Below are positions 1 through 7,343 of a DNA stretch of 57,484 bases, piece by piece. The position numbers and the translations under genes were made by a program. Source of the DNA: Acidobacteriota bacterium (GTDB lineage: Bacteria; Acidobacteriota; Blastocatellia; Pyrinomonadales; Pyrinomonadaceae); the NCBI GenBank assembly GCA_020199995.1, contig JAIVJM010000003.1, positions 1 through 57,484 of the forward strand, written 5' to 3'. The notes under the pieces are model-generated. The model was not told the DNA's origin. It searched no databases and saw only the letters and a list, made by a program, of their open reading frames with translations. The number at the start of each line of letters is the position of its first letter. Position 1 is the stretch's first letter.

Positions 1-112
1 TCGGCGGGTAGACGTTCTCGTCCGAGCCCGTCACCCTGTGCCCGCGCGCCTGAAGCATCCCGGCCAAGCTGGCCATCGCCGTCCCGCAGATTCCGATGAG
101 GTGGTAGTGCAT
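1..112 (-). CDS. mpl: Mpl/MurC-type peptidoglycan ligase, N-terminus only
   Basis: The first 37 codons are present and the gene runs off the left edge. The start of the product contains the Rossmann segment [16 protein letters not shown] and then [14 protein letters not shown]. This matches the N-terminus of the Mur ligase family that binds UDP-MurNAc. The GICGT and SD.NVYPP pattern resembles Mpl (UDP-MurNAc:L-Ala-gamma-D-Glu-mDAP ligase, cell-wall recycling) more than MurC, which usually reads GIGGIGM. The ATG lies 69 nt downstream of the histidine kinase stop on the same strand, separated by a short heptad repeat. The fragment is too short to separate Mpl from MurC with certainty. Confidence 0.7.
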   Translation of the reverse strand, partial: MHYHLIGICGTAMASLAGMLQARGHRVTGSDENVYPP

Positions 113-115
113 AAG

Positions 116-151
116 AGCAGTGACGAGGGACGAGTGACAGGTGACGAATAG
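116..151. repeat. Heptanucleotide tandem repeat, single arm
   Basis: Four imperfect 7-nt units (AGTGACG, AGGGACG, AGTGACA, GGTGACG) fill the gap between the kinase gene and the mpl-like gene. It is the first member of the heptad family seen throughout the window. No clear complementary arm is present here. Confidence 0.6.
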
Positions 152-181
152 ATCGTGCGCGCTCGTTCTGTTCAACCGGCC

Positions 182-1525
182 TCAGGCATCATCCTCCGCG
201 ATGGGGACTGTGAAAGAGAACGTGGAGCCCTTGCCGACTTCGGATTCGGCGCTGATCTCGCCGCCGTGGAGCTCGACGAGCTGGCGCGTGATGTAGAGGC
301 CGAGCCCGGTGCCCTTCTCGCGGCGCGGGGCGCGGCTGCTGCCCTGCTCGTACTTGTCGAAGAGGTGCGGCAAATCTTCCGCCTTGACGCCGACGCCCGT
401 GTCAGTGACGGAGACGCGCACCAGCCCGTCCTGCCGCTCGCCGTGAATATCGACGCTCCCGCCCTTCGGCGTGAACTTCACGGCGTTCGAGACGAGGTTG
501 ACGATGGCGCGGCGCAGCTTCGCGCGGTCGGCTGCGACCTTCGGCAGATCGTCGGGGAAGTGGCAGTCCACCTTCACGCCCTTGTCGCCGGCGACGGTGC
601 CCATCGCCTCGCAGATGTCGCCGACGAGCGCGGGCAGCTCCGTCGGCGCGAGCTCCAGCTGCAACGTCCCCGACTCGATCTTCGCCGAGTCGAGCAGGTC
701 GTTGACCAGCTCGATGAGGTTCTGCGTGTTGCGCTCCATCATCGAGACCATGTTCTGCTGCTCGGGCGTCAGCTCGCCCAGACGGCCGGAGCTGAAGAAG
801 CTGATGACGCCGCTGATCACCGCCAGCGGCGAGCGCAGGTCGTGCGTCGTGACGGCGAGGAACTCCTCCTTCAGCTCCGCCACCTCGCGCAGCTTCGCGT
901 TCGCCTCACCCAGCTCGCGGTTCGAGTCGGCGAGCTTGCGGTTCAGCTGCTCCAGCTCCTCGCGCTTCTCTTCGAGCTCGGAGAGGACGGCGAGCAGGTC
1001 GCGGTTCTGCTGCGCCAGCTCCTCGACCGCCGACCCCTCGTCCAGCTCGGCGAAGCGCTCGCGCACCTCTTCGACGCGCCCGCGCAGCTCTCCGGCGCGC
1101 GCCGGGGGCAGCCACTTGACGACGGTGACGCGCGTGCCCTCGCCTTCGGTCGACTCGATCTGAAAGTCGTCGACGAGGCGGCGCGTGCCGGCGAGCCCGA
1201 TGCCGAGCCCGTGCGCGGAGCGGTAGCCGCCGCTCATGATCGCGTCGAGCGTGGCGGGCTCGATGCCGGGCCCCTCGTCGCGCGCCGTGATGTGCAGGCC
1301 CGCGGCGGCTCCGAGCTGCGCGACCGAGAGCGTGATCGCGCCCGACTTGGCGTACTCGTAGATGTTGCGGGTGAGTTCCGAGACGGCGGTCGTGATCTTG
1401 ATCTGCGTCGTCTGATCGAAGCCCATCTCGCGCGCGAGCCGGCGCACGCGGTCGCGCACCTTCACGATGTCCGCCTCGCGCCGGACGTAGATGTCGCCGA
1501 GTCTCGTGACGTTGATGGCTTCCAT
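182..1525 (-). CDS. Sensor histidine kinase with N-terminal RsbT-like ATPase domain
   Basis: The 447-residue soluble protein has three parts. Residues 1-140 are an RsbT/anti-sigma-type HATPase with an N-box around [17 protein letters not shown] and [12 protein letters not shown]. Residues about 145-220 form an Glu/Arg-rich coiled coil. A HisKA domain carries the phospho-acceptor His228 in [10 protein letters not shown], and the C-terminal HATPase_c shows [17 protein letters not shown] and GTGLGL. No membrane segment is seen, so input is probably cytosolic, from the stressosome proteins encoded upstream. It is the last gene of the Rsb run before mpl. No response regulator is encoded nearby. 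The fusion of a serine-kinase-type domain to a two-component kinase is unusual. The kinase assignment is firm and the partner is inferred. Confidence 0.9.
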   Translation of the reverse strand: MEAINVTRLGDIYVRREADIVKVRDRVRRLAREMGFDQTTQIKITTAVSELTRNIYEYAKSGAITLSVAQLGAAAGLHITARDEGPGIEPATLDAIMSGGYRSAHGLGIGLAGTRRLVDDFQIESTEGEGTRVTVVKWLPPARAGELRGRVEEVRERFAELDEGSAVEELAQQNRDLLAVLSELEEKREELEQLNRKLADSNRELGEANAKLREVAELKEEFLAVTTHDLRSPLAVISGVISFFSSGRLGELTPEQQNMVSMMERNTQNLIELVNDLLDSAKIESGTLQLELAPTELPALVGDICEAMGTVAGDKGVKVDCHFPDDLPKVAADRAKLRRAIVNLVSNAVKFTPKGGSVDIHGERQDGLVRVSVTDTGVGVKAEDLPHLFDKYEQGSSRAPRREKGTGLGLYITRQLVELHGGEISAESEVGKGSTFSFTVPIAEDDA

Positions 1526-1528
1526 CGA

Positions 1529-1670
1529 GTCAGTGGTCAGTGGTCCGTTGTCAGTGGTCCGTTGTCAGTCGTCCGTGGTCAGTAGTTTTCGTGTGTGCGG
1601 CGAGGCTCACTGAAATTGCGTGTTGGCAGCGGCCGTTCACGGACAACGGACGACTGACAACTGACAACTC
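1529..1670. repeat. Heptad repeat pair forming a long imperfect hairpin
   Basis: The left arm (about 1529-1586) is about eight 7-nt units such as GTCAGTG and GTCCGTT. The right arm (about 1637-1670) is the complementary set ACGGACA, ACGGACG and ACTGACA. About 50 nt separate the arms, so the RNA or DNA strand could fold into a long stem. The element lies between two co-oriented genes of the Rsb run. Confidence 0.75.
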
Positions 1671-1674
1671 CTCG

Positions 1675-2733
1675 TCATCTAGCGACGAGCACGGTCGCGT
1701 CGTCAGAGTCGCGCGAGTAGTCGCGTGCGAGCACGCCCGCGATCATCTGCGGGCTCTTCGCGAGCAAGCCGGGGTAGTCGGAGGCGTCCCACTTCGCGCT
1801 CAAGCCGTCGCTCGTTAAGATCACGGTCGCGCCCTCCGCCCAGTCGTAAGACCAGACGCGAAGTGTGCCGAGGCGCGCGCCGAGCGTGCCGTTGGCGGAG
1901 ACGGGGCGCACGGGCGCGGGCGCGTTGAAGACGCGCGCCTCGACGTTGCCGACCCCCGCGTAGTGAAACTTCCCCGCGCGCGCGTCCACCACGCACGCGC
2001 CCATCACCGCGCCGCGCGTGTGGCGCAACTTGTCGTGCGCGCGGCGGAACACATAGTCGAGCGGCTCGCCCTGCCACGCGGATAAAACTTCGAGCGCGGC
2101 TGCCGAGGCGTCGCGCGCGCCCTCGCCGTGACCGAGCCCGTCGACGACGGCGAGCAACTGCTGACCCGCGCGCCGCCGGACGAAGTAGGCGTCGCCGTTG
2201 GCGACCTCGCCGGGCCGCGGTCTCGACCACGCGCCGACGCGACGCGCCGTCGCCGCGTGACTCTCCGGCGAGAGCTTCGCCGCCGCGACCCACTTGCGCC
2301 CCAGGAGCGCCGTGCCGTGCGTCGTGCGCCGCGAGATCTGCCCGGTCGTCGAGCGCGCGGACGACGGGGGCTTCACGGTCGAGTAGACCTCGAACTCGTC
2401 CATCAGCCTGCGCACCGCCCCGAGCCCCGCGCCGAGGCTCCCGCCCGTGGAGACGCCGTCGCGCACGGCGCGCTCGATGTCGTGGATGCCGGGTCCCTTG
2501 TCGCAGTAAAAAATCTCGACGCCCGGTTCCGCCCCGAGCGGGGAGGTGAAGTGGAGCCAGCCGCCGCCCGCGGCGTAGCGCGCGGCGTTCGTGCCGATCT
2601 CCTGCACGACGATGTCCAGCTCCGCCAGCTCCCGCTCCATGAACCCGACGCGCTGCCCGAAGGAATGCACGGCGCGGCGCACGCCCCCCACCTGCGCCTC
2701 GTCCCGCACCTCCATCGACTGAATGACACGCAT
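1675..2733 (-). CDS. RsbT-like ATPase fused to PP2C/SpoIIE phosphatase (RsbX-like)
   Basis: The 352-residue protein combines two stressosome-type domains. Residues 1-135 are an RsbT-like HATPase with QEIGTNAARYA (N-box), CDKGPGI and GAGLGAVRRLMDEF. Residues about 165-352 are a PP2C/SpoIIE-type phosphatase with GEVANGDAYF, VVDGLGHGEGA (metal-binding Asp), GVGNVEARV, LTSDGLSAKW and DSDDATVLV. In Firmicutes, RsbX dephosphorylates RsbS and RsbR and resets the stressosome; that role is inferred here from domain and position. The link between the domains contains a Ser/Thr/Arg-rich stretch (residues about 122-140). The gene lies 97 nt after rsbT, across a heptad hairpin. The start is the ATG at 2733; Met7 is an alternative. 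Confidence 0.87.
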   Translation of the reverse strand: MRVIQSMEVRDEAQVGGVRRAVHSFGQRVGFMERELAELDIVVQEIGTNAARYAAGGGWLHFTSPLGAEPGVEIFYCDKGPGIHDIERAVRDGVSTGGSLGAGLGAVRRLMDEFEVYSTVKPPSSARSTTGQISRRTTHGTALLGRKWVAAAKLSPESHAATARRVGAWSRPRPGEVANGDAYFVRRRAGQQLLAVVDGLGHGEGARDASAAALEVLSAWQGEPLDYVFRRAHDKLRHTRGAVMGACVVDARAGKFHYAGVGNVEARVFNAPAPVRPVSANGTLGARLGTLRVWSYDWAEGATVILTSDGLSAKWDASDYPGLLAKSPQMIAGVLARDYSRDSDDATVLVAR

Positions 2734-2736
2734 AAA

Positions 2737-2830
2737 TGAAACGATGAAGGATGAACGCGGAACGATGAACTGAAAGAGTGAAGTGACTTGTTCTCACTTC
2801 ATCGTTCATCGTTCCGCGTTCATCGTTCCG
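2737..2830. repeat. Heptad repeat pair (GATGAAC / ATCGTTC type), hairpin
   Basis: The left arm carries GATGAAG, GATGAAC, GCGGAAC and GATGAAC. The right arm carries the reverse complements ATCGTTC, CGCGTTC and ATCGTTC, ending at the rsbT stop. Nearly the same units recur at about 45.2 and 52.1 kb, so this is a dispersed family and not a single local palindrome. Confidence 0.8.
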
Positions 2831-3229
2831 CTAGAGCCAGCGCACGACCGTGATGCGCGTGCCGCGACCGGGGGCGGAGTCGATGGTGAACTCGTCGACC
2901 AGACGCCGGGAGCCGGGGAGACCCTTGCCCATGCCCTTGCTCGTCGAGAAGCCGTCGGTCATGGCGGCTTCGACGTTGGCGATGCCGGGACCGTCGTCCT
3001 CGAAGATGAGGCGCAGCCCCTCGCGACCGTGGGGCGAGCGCGTGGGCTGCGCGATCATCTGCCCGCGGCTCGCGTACTTGACGATGTTGCGCGCCAGCTC
3101 GGAGGCGACCGTCGCGAGGCGCGTCTGATCGAGCGAGCGGAAGCCGATCGCCGCGGCGAGCGTGCGCACCTCGCCCCGCGCGACGACGATGTCCTGATCG
3201 TTCTCAAGCGCGATGGCCGTGCTCTCCAA
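2831..3229 (-). CDS. rsbT: Serine/threonine kinase RsbT (anti-sigma regulatory ATPase)
   Basis: The 132-residue single-domain GHKL ATPase has the usual RsbT length. The N-box region is ASELARNIVKYA, followed by EDDGPGI and the lid GMGKGLPGSRRLVDEF, and it ends TRITVVRWL. In the stressosome, RsbT phosphorylates RsbR and RsbS, then leaves to activate a downstream partner. Here that partner could be the phosphatase or the kinase encoded next. The start overlaps the end of rsbS by 26 nt, which implies translational coupling. The order rsbR-rsbS-rsbT is the canonical RST module. Confidence 0.93.
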   Translation of the reverse strand: MESTAIALENDQDIVVARGEVRTLAAAIGFRSLDQTRLATVASELARNIVKYASRGQMIAQPTRSPHGREGLRLIFEDDGPGIANVEAAMTDGFSTSKGMGKGLPGSRRLVDEFTIDSAPGRGTRITVVRWL

Positions 3230-3641
3230 GCAGGTTCAGCTCCCCCCAGAATAGTTCGTCGTCCTCGCGCTCCTCGATGTCGAACTCGTCGCGCAGAAGC
3301 TTGATGCCCTCGTCCACGTTCAGGACGGTCGAGACGCCGGAGAGCTCCAGCCCGAGCTCGACGAGCGTGATGGCGACCGCCGGCTGGATGCCGACGACGA
3401 CCGTGCGCGCGTCCATGATGCGCGCCATCGAGGCGATGTCCGAGAGCATCCGCCCGATGAAGGAGTCGACCATCTCGAGGAGCGAGATGTCGATCAGGAC
3501 GCCCCGCGCGCGCGTGCGCTCGAGCTCCGAGAGGATGCGCTCCTGCAGGTGGACGACCGTCTGATCGTCCATGTCGGTCTGGATCGGCACGACGAGGACG
3601 CGACCGACTTTCAGGATCGGGATGCGTTGTGCTCCGCTCAT
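3204..3641 (-). CDS. rsbS: Stressosome scaffold RsbS (STAS domain)
   Basis: The 145-residue STAS-domain protein opens with IPILKVGRVLVVPIQTDMDD and continues with GVLIDISLLEMVDSFIGR. Ser60 in MVDSFIGR aligns with the RsbS serine phosphorylated by RsbT (Ser59 in Bacillus subtilis). The C-terminal tail, after about residue 118, is rich in Asp and Glu (EEREDDELFWGE) and longer than in Bacillus RsbS, which is about 121 residues. It is encoded between rsbR (49 nt upstream) and rsbT (overlapping). Function is inferred from family and context. Confidence 0.93.
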   Translation of the reverse strand: MSGAQRIPILKVGRVLVVPIQTDMDDQTVVHLQERILSELERTRARGVLIDISLLEMVDSFIGRMLSDIASMARIMDARTVVVGIQPAVAITLVELGLELSGVSTVLNVDEGIKLLRDEFDIEEREDDELFWGELNLLGEHGHRA

Positions 3642-3690
3642 AGTTCGTCAATCATGAATCGGAAATAGTTAACCGTCGGCGCCGGCGGCT

Positions 3691-4653
3691 CTACTTGTTC
3701 CCCGCGGCGGCCGGCGCCTGCTCAGCCGGCTTCGCGCCGTTGCGCTGGAGCCCGTCGCGCAGGTGCGCCAGGGCGGTCGTGGAGACGATGGTCTTGCCGA
3801 TCATCTCGAGGGCGAGCTTGACGCCGTCCGACATCTGCGCGCGGGTCGTGATCTGCGTGAGATCGATGCCGAGCTGCACCATCGTCTGCGCGATGGCCGG
3901 GGAGACGCCCGTCAGGATGCAGCGCGCGCCCATCAGGCGCGCGGCGGTGACGGTCTTGATCAGGTGGTTGGCGACGAGCGTGTCCATCGTGCGCACGCCC
4001 GTGATGTCGAGGATGGCGACCGTCGATCCGGTCTCGACGATGCGCTGCAAAAGCGCCTCCATCATCAACTGCGCGCGGCGCGAGTCGAGCGTGCCGATGA
4101 TCGGCAGCGTGAGTATCTTGTCCCAGACCTTGATGACCGGCGTCGAGAGCTCCATCATGTCGGCGCGCTGCTGGCGGATGGTCTCCTCGCGCGAGCGGAT
4201 GTAGTTCTCCACCATCACGAGCGCCATCTTGTCGATGACGGAGGCGAGGTAGCCCAGCTCGCCGGCGAGCGTCGCCGCGTCGCCCTCGAAGTCCTCGACG
4301 AGCATCGGGCGCACGGTGTTCCGGAGCGCGCTGACGTAGGTCGCGTTCTCCATCGGCGTGTAGCCCTTGACGGCGCGCAGGTGCGAGATGTCGTTGAGGA
4401 AGCGGCGCAGCTCGTCGAAGGCCGGGTCTTCGAACTGCCCGCCGCCGGAGTCCGCGATGCCCTGCGAGAGCAGCTCGACGAGCTGGCGCGACTGCTGGCG
4501 CAGCTCCTTCTTCGAGATCAGCTCGTCGCGGAAGTCGTCCGACTCGAGGCGATCCTTGATCCAGAGGTTGAGAATCTCGTCGCGGCGCGTGGAGAAAACC
4601 TCCGCGACGCGGCGCGAGCTGTCTTGCATGGGCGCGGCGGTCTGTTCTGCCAT
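3691..4653 (-). CDS. rsbR: Stressosome sensor/co-antagonist RsbR
   Basis: The 320-residue protein has an N-terminal helical sensor region (1-165) ending in a linker helix, then a STAS domain (about 170-285) beginning ELSTPVIKVWDKI. The two conserved phosphorylation regions are present: GTLDS (Thr188/Ser191) and DITGVRTMDT (Thr222/Thr225). RsbR builds the icosahedral stressosome with RsbS and receives stress input through its N-terminus. The sensor ligand cannot be told from sequence; no haem-globin signature was recognised. The ATG at 4653 is preferred over an in-frame GTG 15 nt upstream because an AGAGGG ribosome site lies 6 nt before it. First gene of the Rsb run. Confidence 0.92.
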   Translation of the reverse strand: MAEQTAAPMQDSSRRVAEVFSTRRDEILNLWIKDRLESDDFRDELISKKELRQQSRQLVELLSQGIADSGGGQFEDPAFDELRRFLNDISHLRAVKGYTPMENATYVSALRNTVRPMLVEDFEGDAATLAGELGYLASVIDKMALVMVENYIRSREETIRQQRADMMELSTPVIKVWDKILTLPIIGTLDSRRAQLMMEALLQRIVETGSTVAILDITGVRTMDTLVANHLIKTVTAARLMGARCILTGVSPAIAQTMVQLGIDLTQITTRAQMSDGVKLALEMIGKTIVSTTALAHLRDGLQRNGAKPAEQAPAAAGNK

Positions 4654-4751
4654 GGGAATCCCTCTCACCTGCCGGGCGCGCGAGCCGGTAACGCTGGAAG
4701 GGGAGAGGCGCGCTTCGCGGACGTAAATTTTTCAGGGGCTATTGCCGAATT

Positions 4752-4779
4752 ATCTTAGCATCGCGGCGGCGAAAAGCAA
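4752..4779 (-). promoter_or_regulatory. Possible sigma-70 promoter for rsbRST
   Basis: Read on the minus strand, TTGCTT is followed after 16 nt by TAAGAT, about 100 nt upstream of the rsbR start. It is the best match in the 197-nt gap between rsbR and the next gene. This is pattern matching only. Confidence 0.4.
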
Positions 4780-4850
4780 CTCGCGCCGGGTCGAAGCAGA
4801 TTGGGGCGGTGGGAAAGTTCACAGGGACGGGGCGCGCGTCTTAAGTCAAC

Positions 4851-5342
4851 TCAACGCCCGGCGAACTGCTTGCCGAGCGCGTCCGTGAGGACTCTGACGA
4901 TCTTCACGTCGTCGCCGAAGTAAAGGACGATGATTCTGCCGGAGCGGAAGAAGTGAGGCGGGGCGATCCACGCGATCTTGCTCGTCTCGGTGCCCGATCC
5001 GTCCGGCGAGATGCGGCGCGCTTCCGTCTCGGCCGCCGCCGCGTCTCTGTACTCGAAGGTCTGGACGCCTCCCCTGCCGATGAGCAACGTCCTGCCCGCG
5101 CCCGAGAAGAAGGGCTGCTCGGTCAGATCGTCCGTCGCCTCGACGCGCGCCCCGCCCGCGCGCAGCCGCGCGACAAGACTTTTGAAATCGTTGACAGGGC
5201 GGACGCTTCTGCTCTTCGCAGCAGTACGGCGCGCGCGCGTCGAGCGGCGGCGCGCTTGACCCGTCGCGGACGAGGCGACGAGCAGGACGGCAGCCGCGAC
5301 GGCGAGGGCGGCGAAGATTCTTCGGCGGCAGTTAGGATTCAT
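4851..5342 (-). CDS. Secreted protein of unknown function
   Basis: The 163-residue protein starts with a signal peptide: basic MNPNCRRR, a hydrophobic stretch AALAVAAAVLLVASS, and likely cleavage near TGQA. A basic Arg/Ser-rich linker (about 30-48) follows. The compact domain after it, beginning FKSLVARLRAGGARVE, contains paired hydrophobic strands and ends IIVLYFGDDVKIVRVLTDAL. No known catalytic motif is seen. The gene sits alone between the Rsb run and a strong terminator hairpin. I do not recognise the family. Confidence 0.75.
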   Translation of the reverse strand: MNPNCRRRIFAALAVAAAVLLVASSATGQARRRSTRARRTAAKSRSVRPVNDFKSLVARLRAGGARVEATDDLTEQPFFSGAGRTLLIGRGGVQTFEYRDAAAAETEARRISPDGSGTETSKIAWIAPPHFFRSGRIIVLYFGDDVKIVRVLTDALGKQFAGR

Positions 5343-5397
5343 CGTTCAAAAGCGCCGCTGCTGTGATGCCGCCGCGGCGCGTCCGCGCCGCCAACGC

Positions 5398-5430
5398 GGG
5401 AGGGGCGAGATTTGCGATCTCGCCCCTCCC
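5398..5430. terminator. Strong bidirectional-looking hairpin terminator
   Basis: A perfect 14-bp stem (5398-5411 with 5417-5430) closes a 5-nt loop. It lies 56 nt beyond the stop of the metalloprotease-like gene, as expected for its terminator. There is no long T-run, so it may act through stem strength or by protecting the 3' end. Confidence 0.7.
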
Positions 5431-5485
5431 GTAAACACCACCTGACGATTGCGGGCTCGCGCCCGTCCTCGCTGGTTGAAGCGGG

Positions 5486-6343
5486 TCAGTGCGTCCGCCC
5501 CTCACCCTTAGCTTCGAGCGCCCAGGTGACGAACGTGAACACCTTGTGCCCGTTGCCGAAGTCGAGCTCGTAGAGCGAGAGGCGACCGTCGGCGGACTTG
5601 CGGATTTCCCTGCCCCACTGACCGGGACCCTCGAAGTCGATGTCGCCCATCGCCGCGGGCGCGCCGCTGACGCTCTGCCCGATGGTGGTCGAGCTATCGG
5701 TGTGCGAGTAGATCGTCACCAACTGATCGTAGTCGTGCGCATTCGGGCTCACGTTGCTGGGCCCATACGATCCGCCGCCGTCTGGGTCGTTCGTGTAGTC
5801 CATGCACGTGCCGAGGTTGTAGTTGTTGAAGATCTCGTCCTGGTGGTCGAGCCCGAACGTGTGACCGATCTCCTGGCACATCACCATCTGCCGCCACGCG
5901 GGGGTGTTGTACTGCGCCATGGCGTAGTACGTGTCGTTCATCTTAACCGTGCCCGACGTGATGTGGCTGCCGCTGACCGAGATCGAGGCGAGGCCGAGCC
6001 AGCCGTTCTGCCCGTACTTGTCGGCGCAGACTTCCACCATGCCGGTGGTCGCCGGGCAGCGCCTCGCCCCGCCCGTGTTGCCGGGGACGACGGTGGTGTT
6101 CAGCACCGTGGACGAAGTCCAGTCGGACGATGCCTTCGCGAGGTACGAATCCCAGGCGGACGAGACGTTATCGCCGAGCTTGATCGTGAAGGGGTTGCTC
6201 GTGCGCGCCCAGTGGTAGCTGCCCCAAGAGTGGTTGGCGGAAGTGGCGGCAGCGAACACGGCGACGGCGACCGTCACCACAAGGATAACCAGAGAACGAC
6301 GGGAAGCCGTGAGGTTAACGAGGGGGTTTTTGACTCTGTTCAT
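5486..6343 (-). CDS. Secreted metzincin-like protein with altered zinc motif
   Basis: The 285-residue exported protein has a signal anchor (about 17-36: SLVILVVTVAVAVFAAATSA) and a metalloprotease-like core. The helix and turn read VMCQEIGHTFGLDHQDE, which matches the metzincin pattern HExxHxxGxxH except that Gln replaces the first zinc-binding His. The codon is CAG, one base from His. Glu and the other two His are intact. A later MDYTNDP lies where the Met-turn would be. It may be a weak or inactive peptidase, a binding protein, or a subfamily that uses Gln at this position. The gene stands alone, with its own promoter (6522-6550) and terminator (5398-5430). Confidence 0.8.
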   Translation of the reverse strand: MNRVKNPLVNLTASRRSLVILVVTVAVAVFAAATSANHSWGSYHWARTSNPFTIKLGDNVSSAWDSYLAKASSDWTSSTVLNTTVVPGNTGGARRCPATTGMVEVCADKYGQNGWLGLASISVSGSHITSGTVKMNDTYYAMAQYNTPAWRQMVMCQEIGHTFGLDHQDEIFNNYNLGTCMDYTNDPDGGGSYGPSNVSPNAHDYDQLVTIYSHTDSSTTIGQSVSGAPAAMGDIDFEGPGQWGREIRKSADGRLSLYELDFGNGHKVFTFVTWALEAKGEGRTH

Positions 6344-6521
6344 CTAGCATCTCTCCTTAGACTTGTAGAAGGTGGTTCGGGCTCCTGAGTTCGAGGGTTG
6401 CCATGTCGAGCGACGCATGGCTCTCGGGGAATAGCAGGCTGCTCGTTCCCGACGAAAACAGAAATTGCAGAAATTAACCCTTATGAACCCTGTTGCCAGG
6501 TGTAGGAGAGTGACAGACACA

Positions 6522-6550
6522 TTTTTACGTTAGCCGCCGCGGTTTGTCAA
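6522..6550 (-). promoter_or_regulatory. Sigma-70-type promoter for the metzincin-like gene
   Basis: On the minus strand a perfect TTGACA is followed after 17 nt by TAAAAA. This predicts a leader of about 170 nt before the ATG at 6343. Nothing else stands out in the 281-nt gap 6344-6624. Confidence 0.6.
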
Positions 6551-6624
6551 ACGGCACTTTCATTGCGGGCGCGCCGCGAGGATCACCCCGCGCGGGCGAT
6601 GACTGTCGGCGCACCCGCCTCGCG

Positions 6625-7095
6625 CTACTTGATCTTCTGGATCGTCACGGAGACGAGCGGCGAGTTGCCGGCGCTGCGGCTGTAGGCGACGAAGTAGCCA
6701 GCCTTCTGGTAGCGCACCATCTTGTACATCGAGCCGTCGGGCTTCGCGTCGATGTCGGTGCCGAAGATCGTCCTGGGCGAGATGGCGTCCGTGCCCGCGT
6801 TCGTGAACATGACGGCGATCGCCGAGACCTTCCCGGCGTCGTAGTAGACCTGCACGGTCTGCTTCTCGGAGAGGTTGTAGAAGTCGAAGGCGTCGGACTT
6901 CTCGGTCGGCGTGCCGAGTTTCTGGCGCGCGTCCTGCGCGCTCGTGCCGATGGCGACGCCCTTGAACTCGCGGAACGTCGGCTCCTTCGGCTCTTCCTGC
7001 GCGCGCGCCGCGGCGGCGGCGCAGAGTGAGAGGACGGCGACGAGCAGGGCGGCGGCGCGGGCGCGCGCGCGTCGGGCGGTGGGCTCGAACGACAT
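6625..7095 (-). CDS. Small secreted protein of unknown function
   Basis: The 156-residue protein has a signal peptide (Arg-rich N-terminus, then AAALLVAVLSLCAAAAARAQ, with likely cleavage after ARAQ). The mature domain begins FREFKGVAIGTSAQDARQKLG. That opening resembles the repeat of small outer-membrane or periplasmic proteins in which a helix follows a GxxxxxVxxxLG segment. No catalytic residues are apparent. The ATG at 7095 is chosen because AAAGGAG lies 7 nt upstream; an in-frame start 39 nt earlier lacks this. It has its own promoter. Confidence 0.75.
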   Translation of the reverse strand: MSFEPTARRARARAAALLVAVLSLCAAAAARAQEEPKEPTFREFKGVAIGTSAQDARQKLGTPTEKSDAFDFYNLSEKQTVQVYYDAGKVSAIAVMFTNAGTDAISPRTIFGTDIDAKPDGSMYKMVRYQKAGYFVAYSRSAGNSPLVSVTIQKIK

Positions 7096-7255
7096 GGGGG
7101 TTACTCCTTTCGATGCGGGAGGCGCGGGCGGCACGGGGGCGACCGCGCCCTATTCTATTTTCGTCGAGGTGTTCGGGTGGAGAAGGGGTCAGGCGTCCGC
7201 AAGCTCGGCAACGACAGCCCCCTTGCACGACCACCCTGAAGGTTAGCGGGGAGAG

Positions 7256-7283
7256 ATTATGCCCACAGCGCCCGACAAGTCAA
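7256..7283 (-). promoter_or_regulatory. Sigma-70-type promoter for the small secreted gene
   Basis: On the minus strand TTGACT is followed after 16 nt by CATAAT, about 160 nt upstream of the ATG at 7095. The rest of the gap 7096-7343 shows nothing else distinctive. Confidence 0.55.
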
Positions 7284-7343
7284 TGCGAGGCGCCCGCGGC
7301 ACAAACTTTTTGGTTCACGGGGCGACGCGCCGGGGCGCGTTCG

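Noticed and set aside
155-1585. 476-codon frame opposite the histidine kinase
   Set aside because: Antisense shadow of a well-defined kinase; the end is made of heptad repeat.
1529-1670. CRISPR-like repeats
   Set aside because: Units are 7 nt with no spacers and no cas genes; they are tandem heptads.
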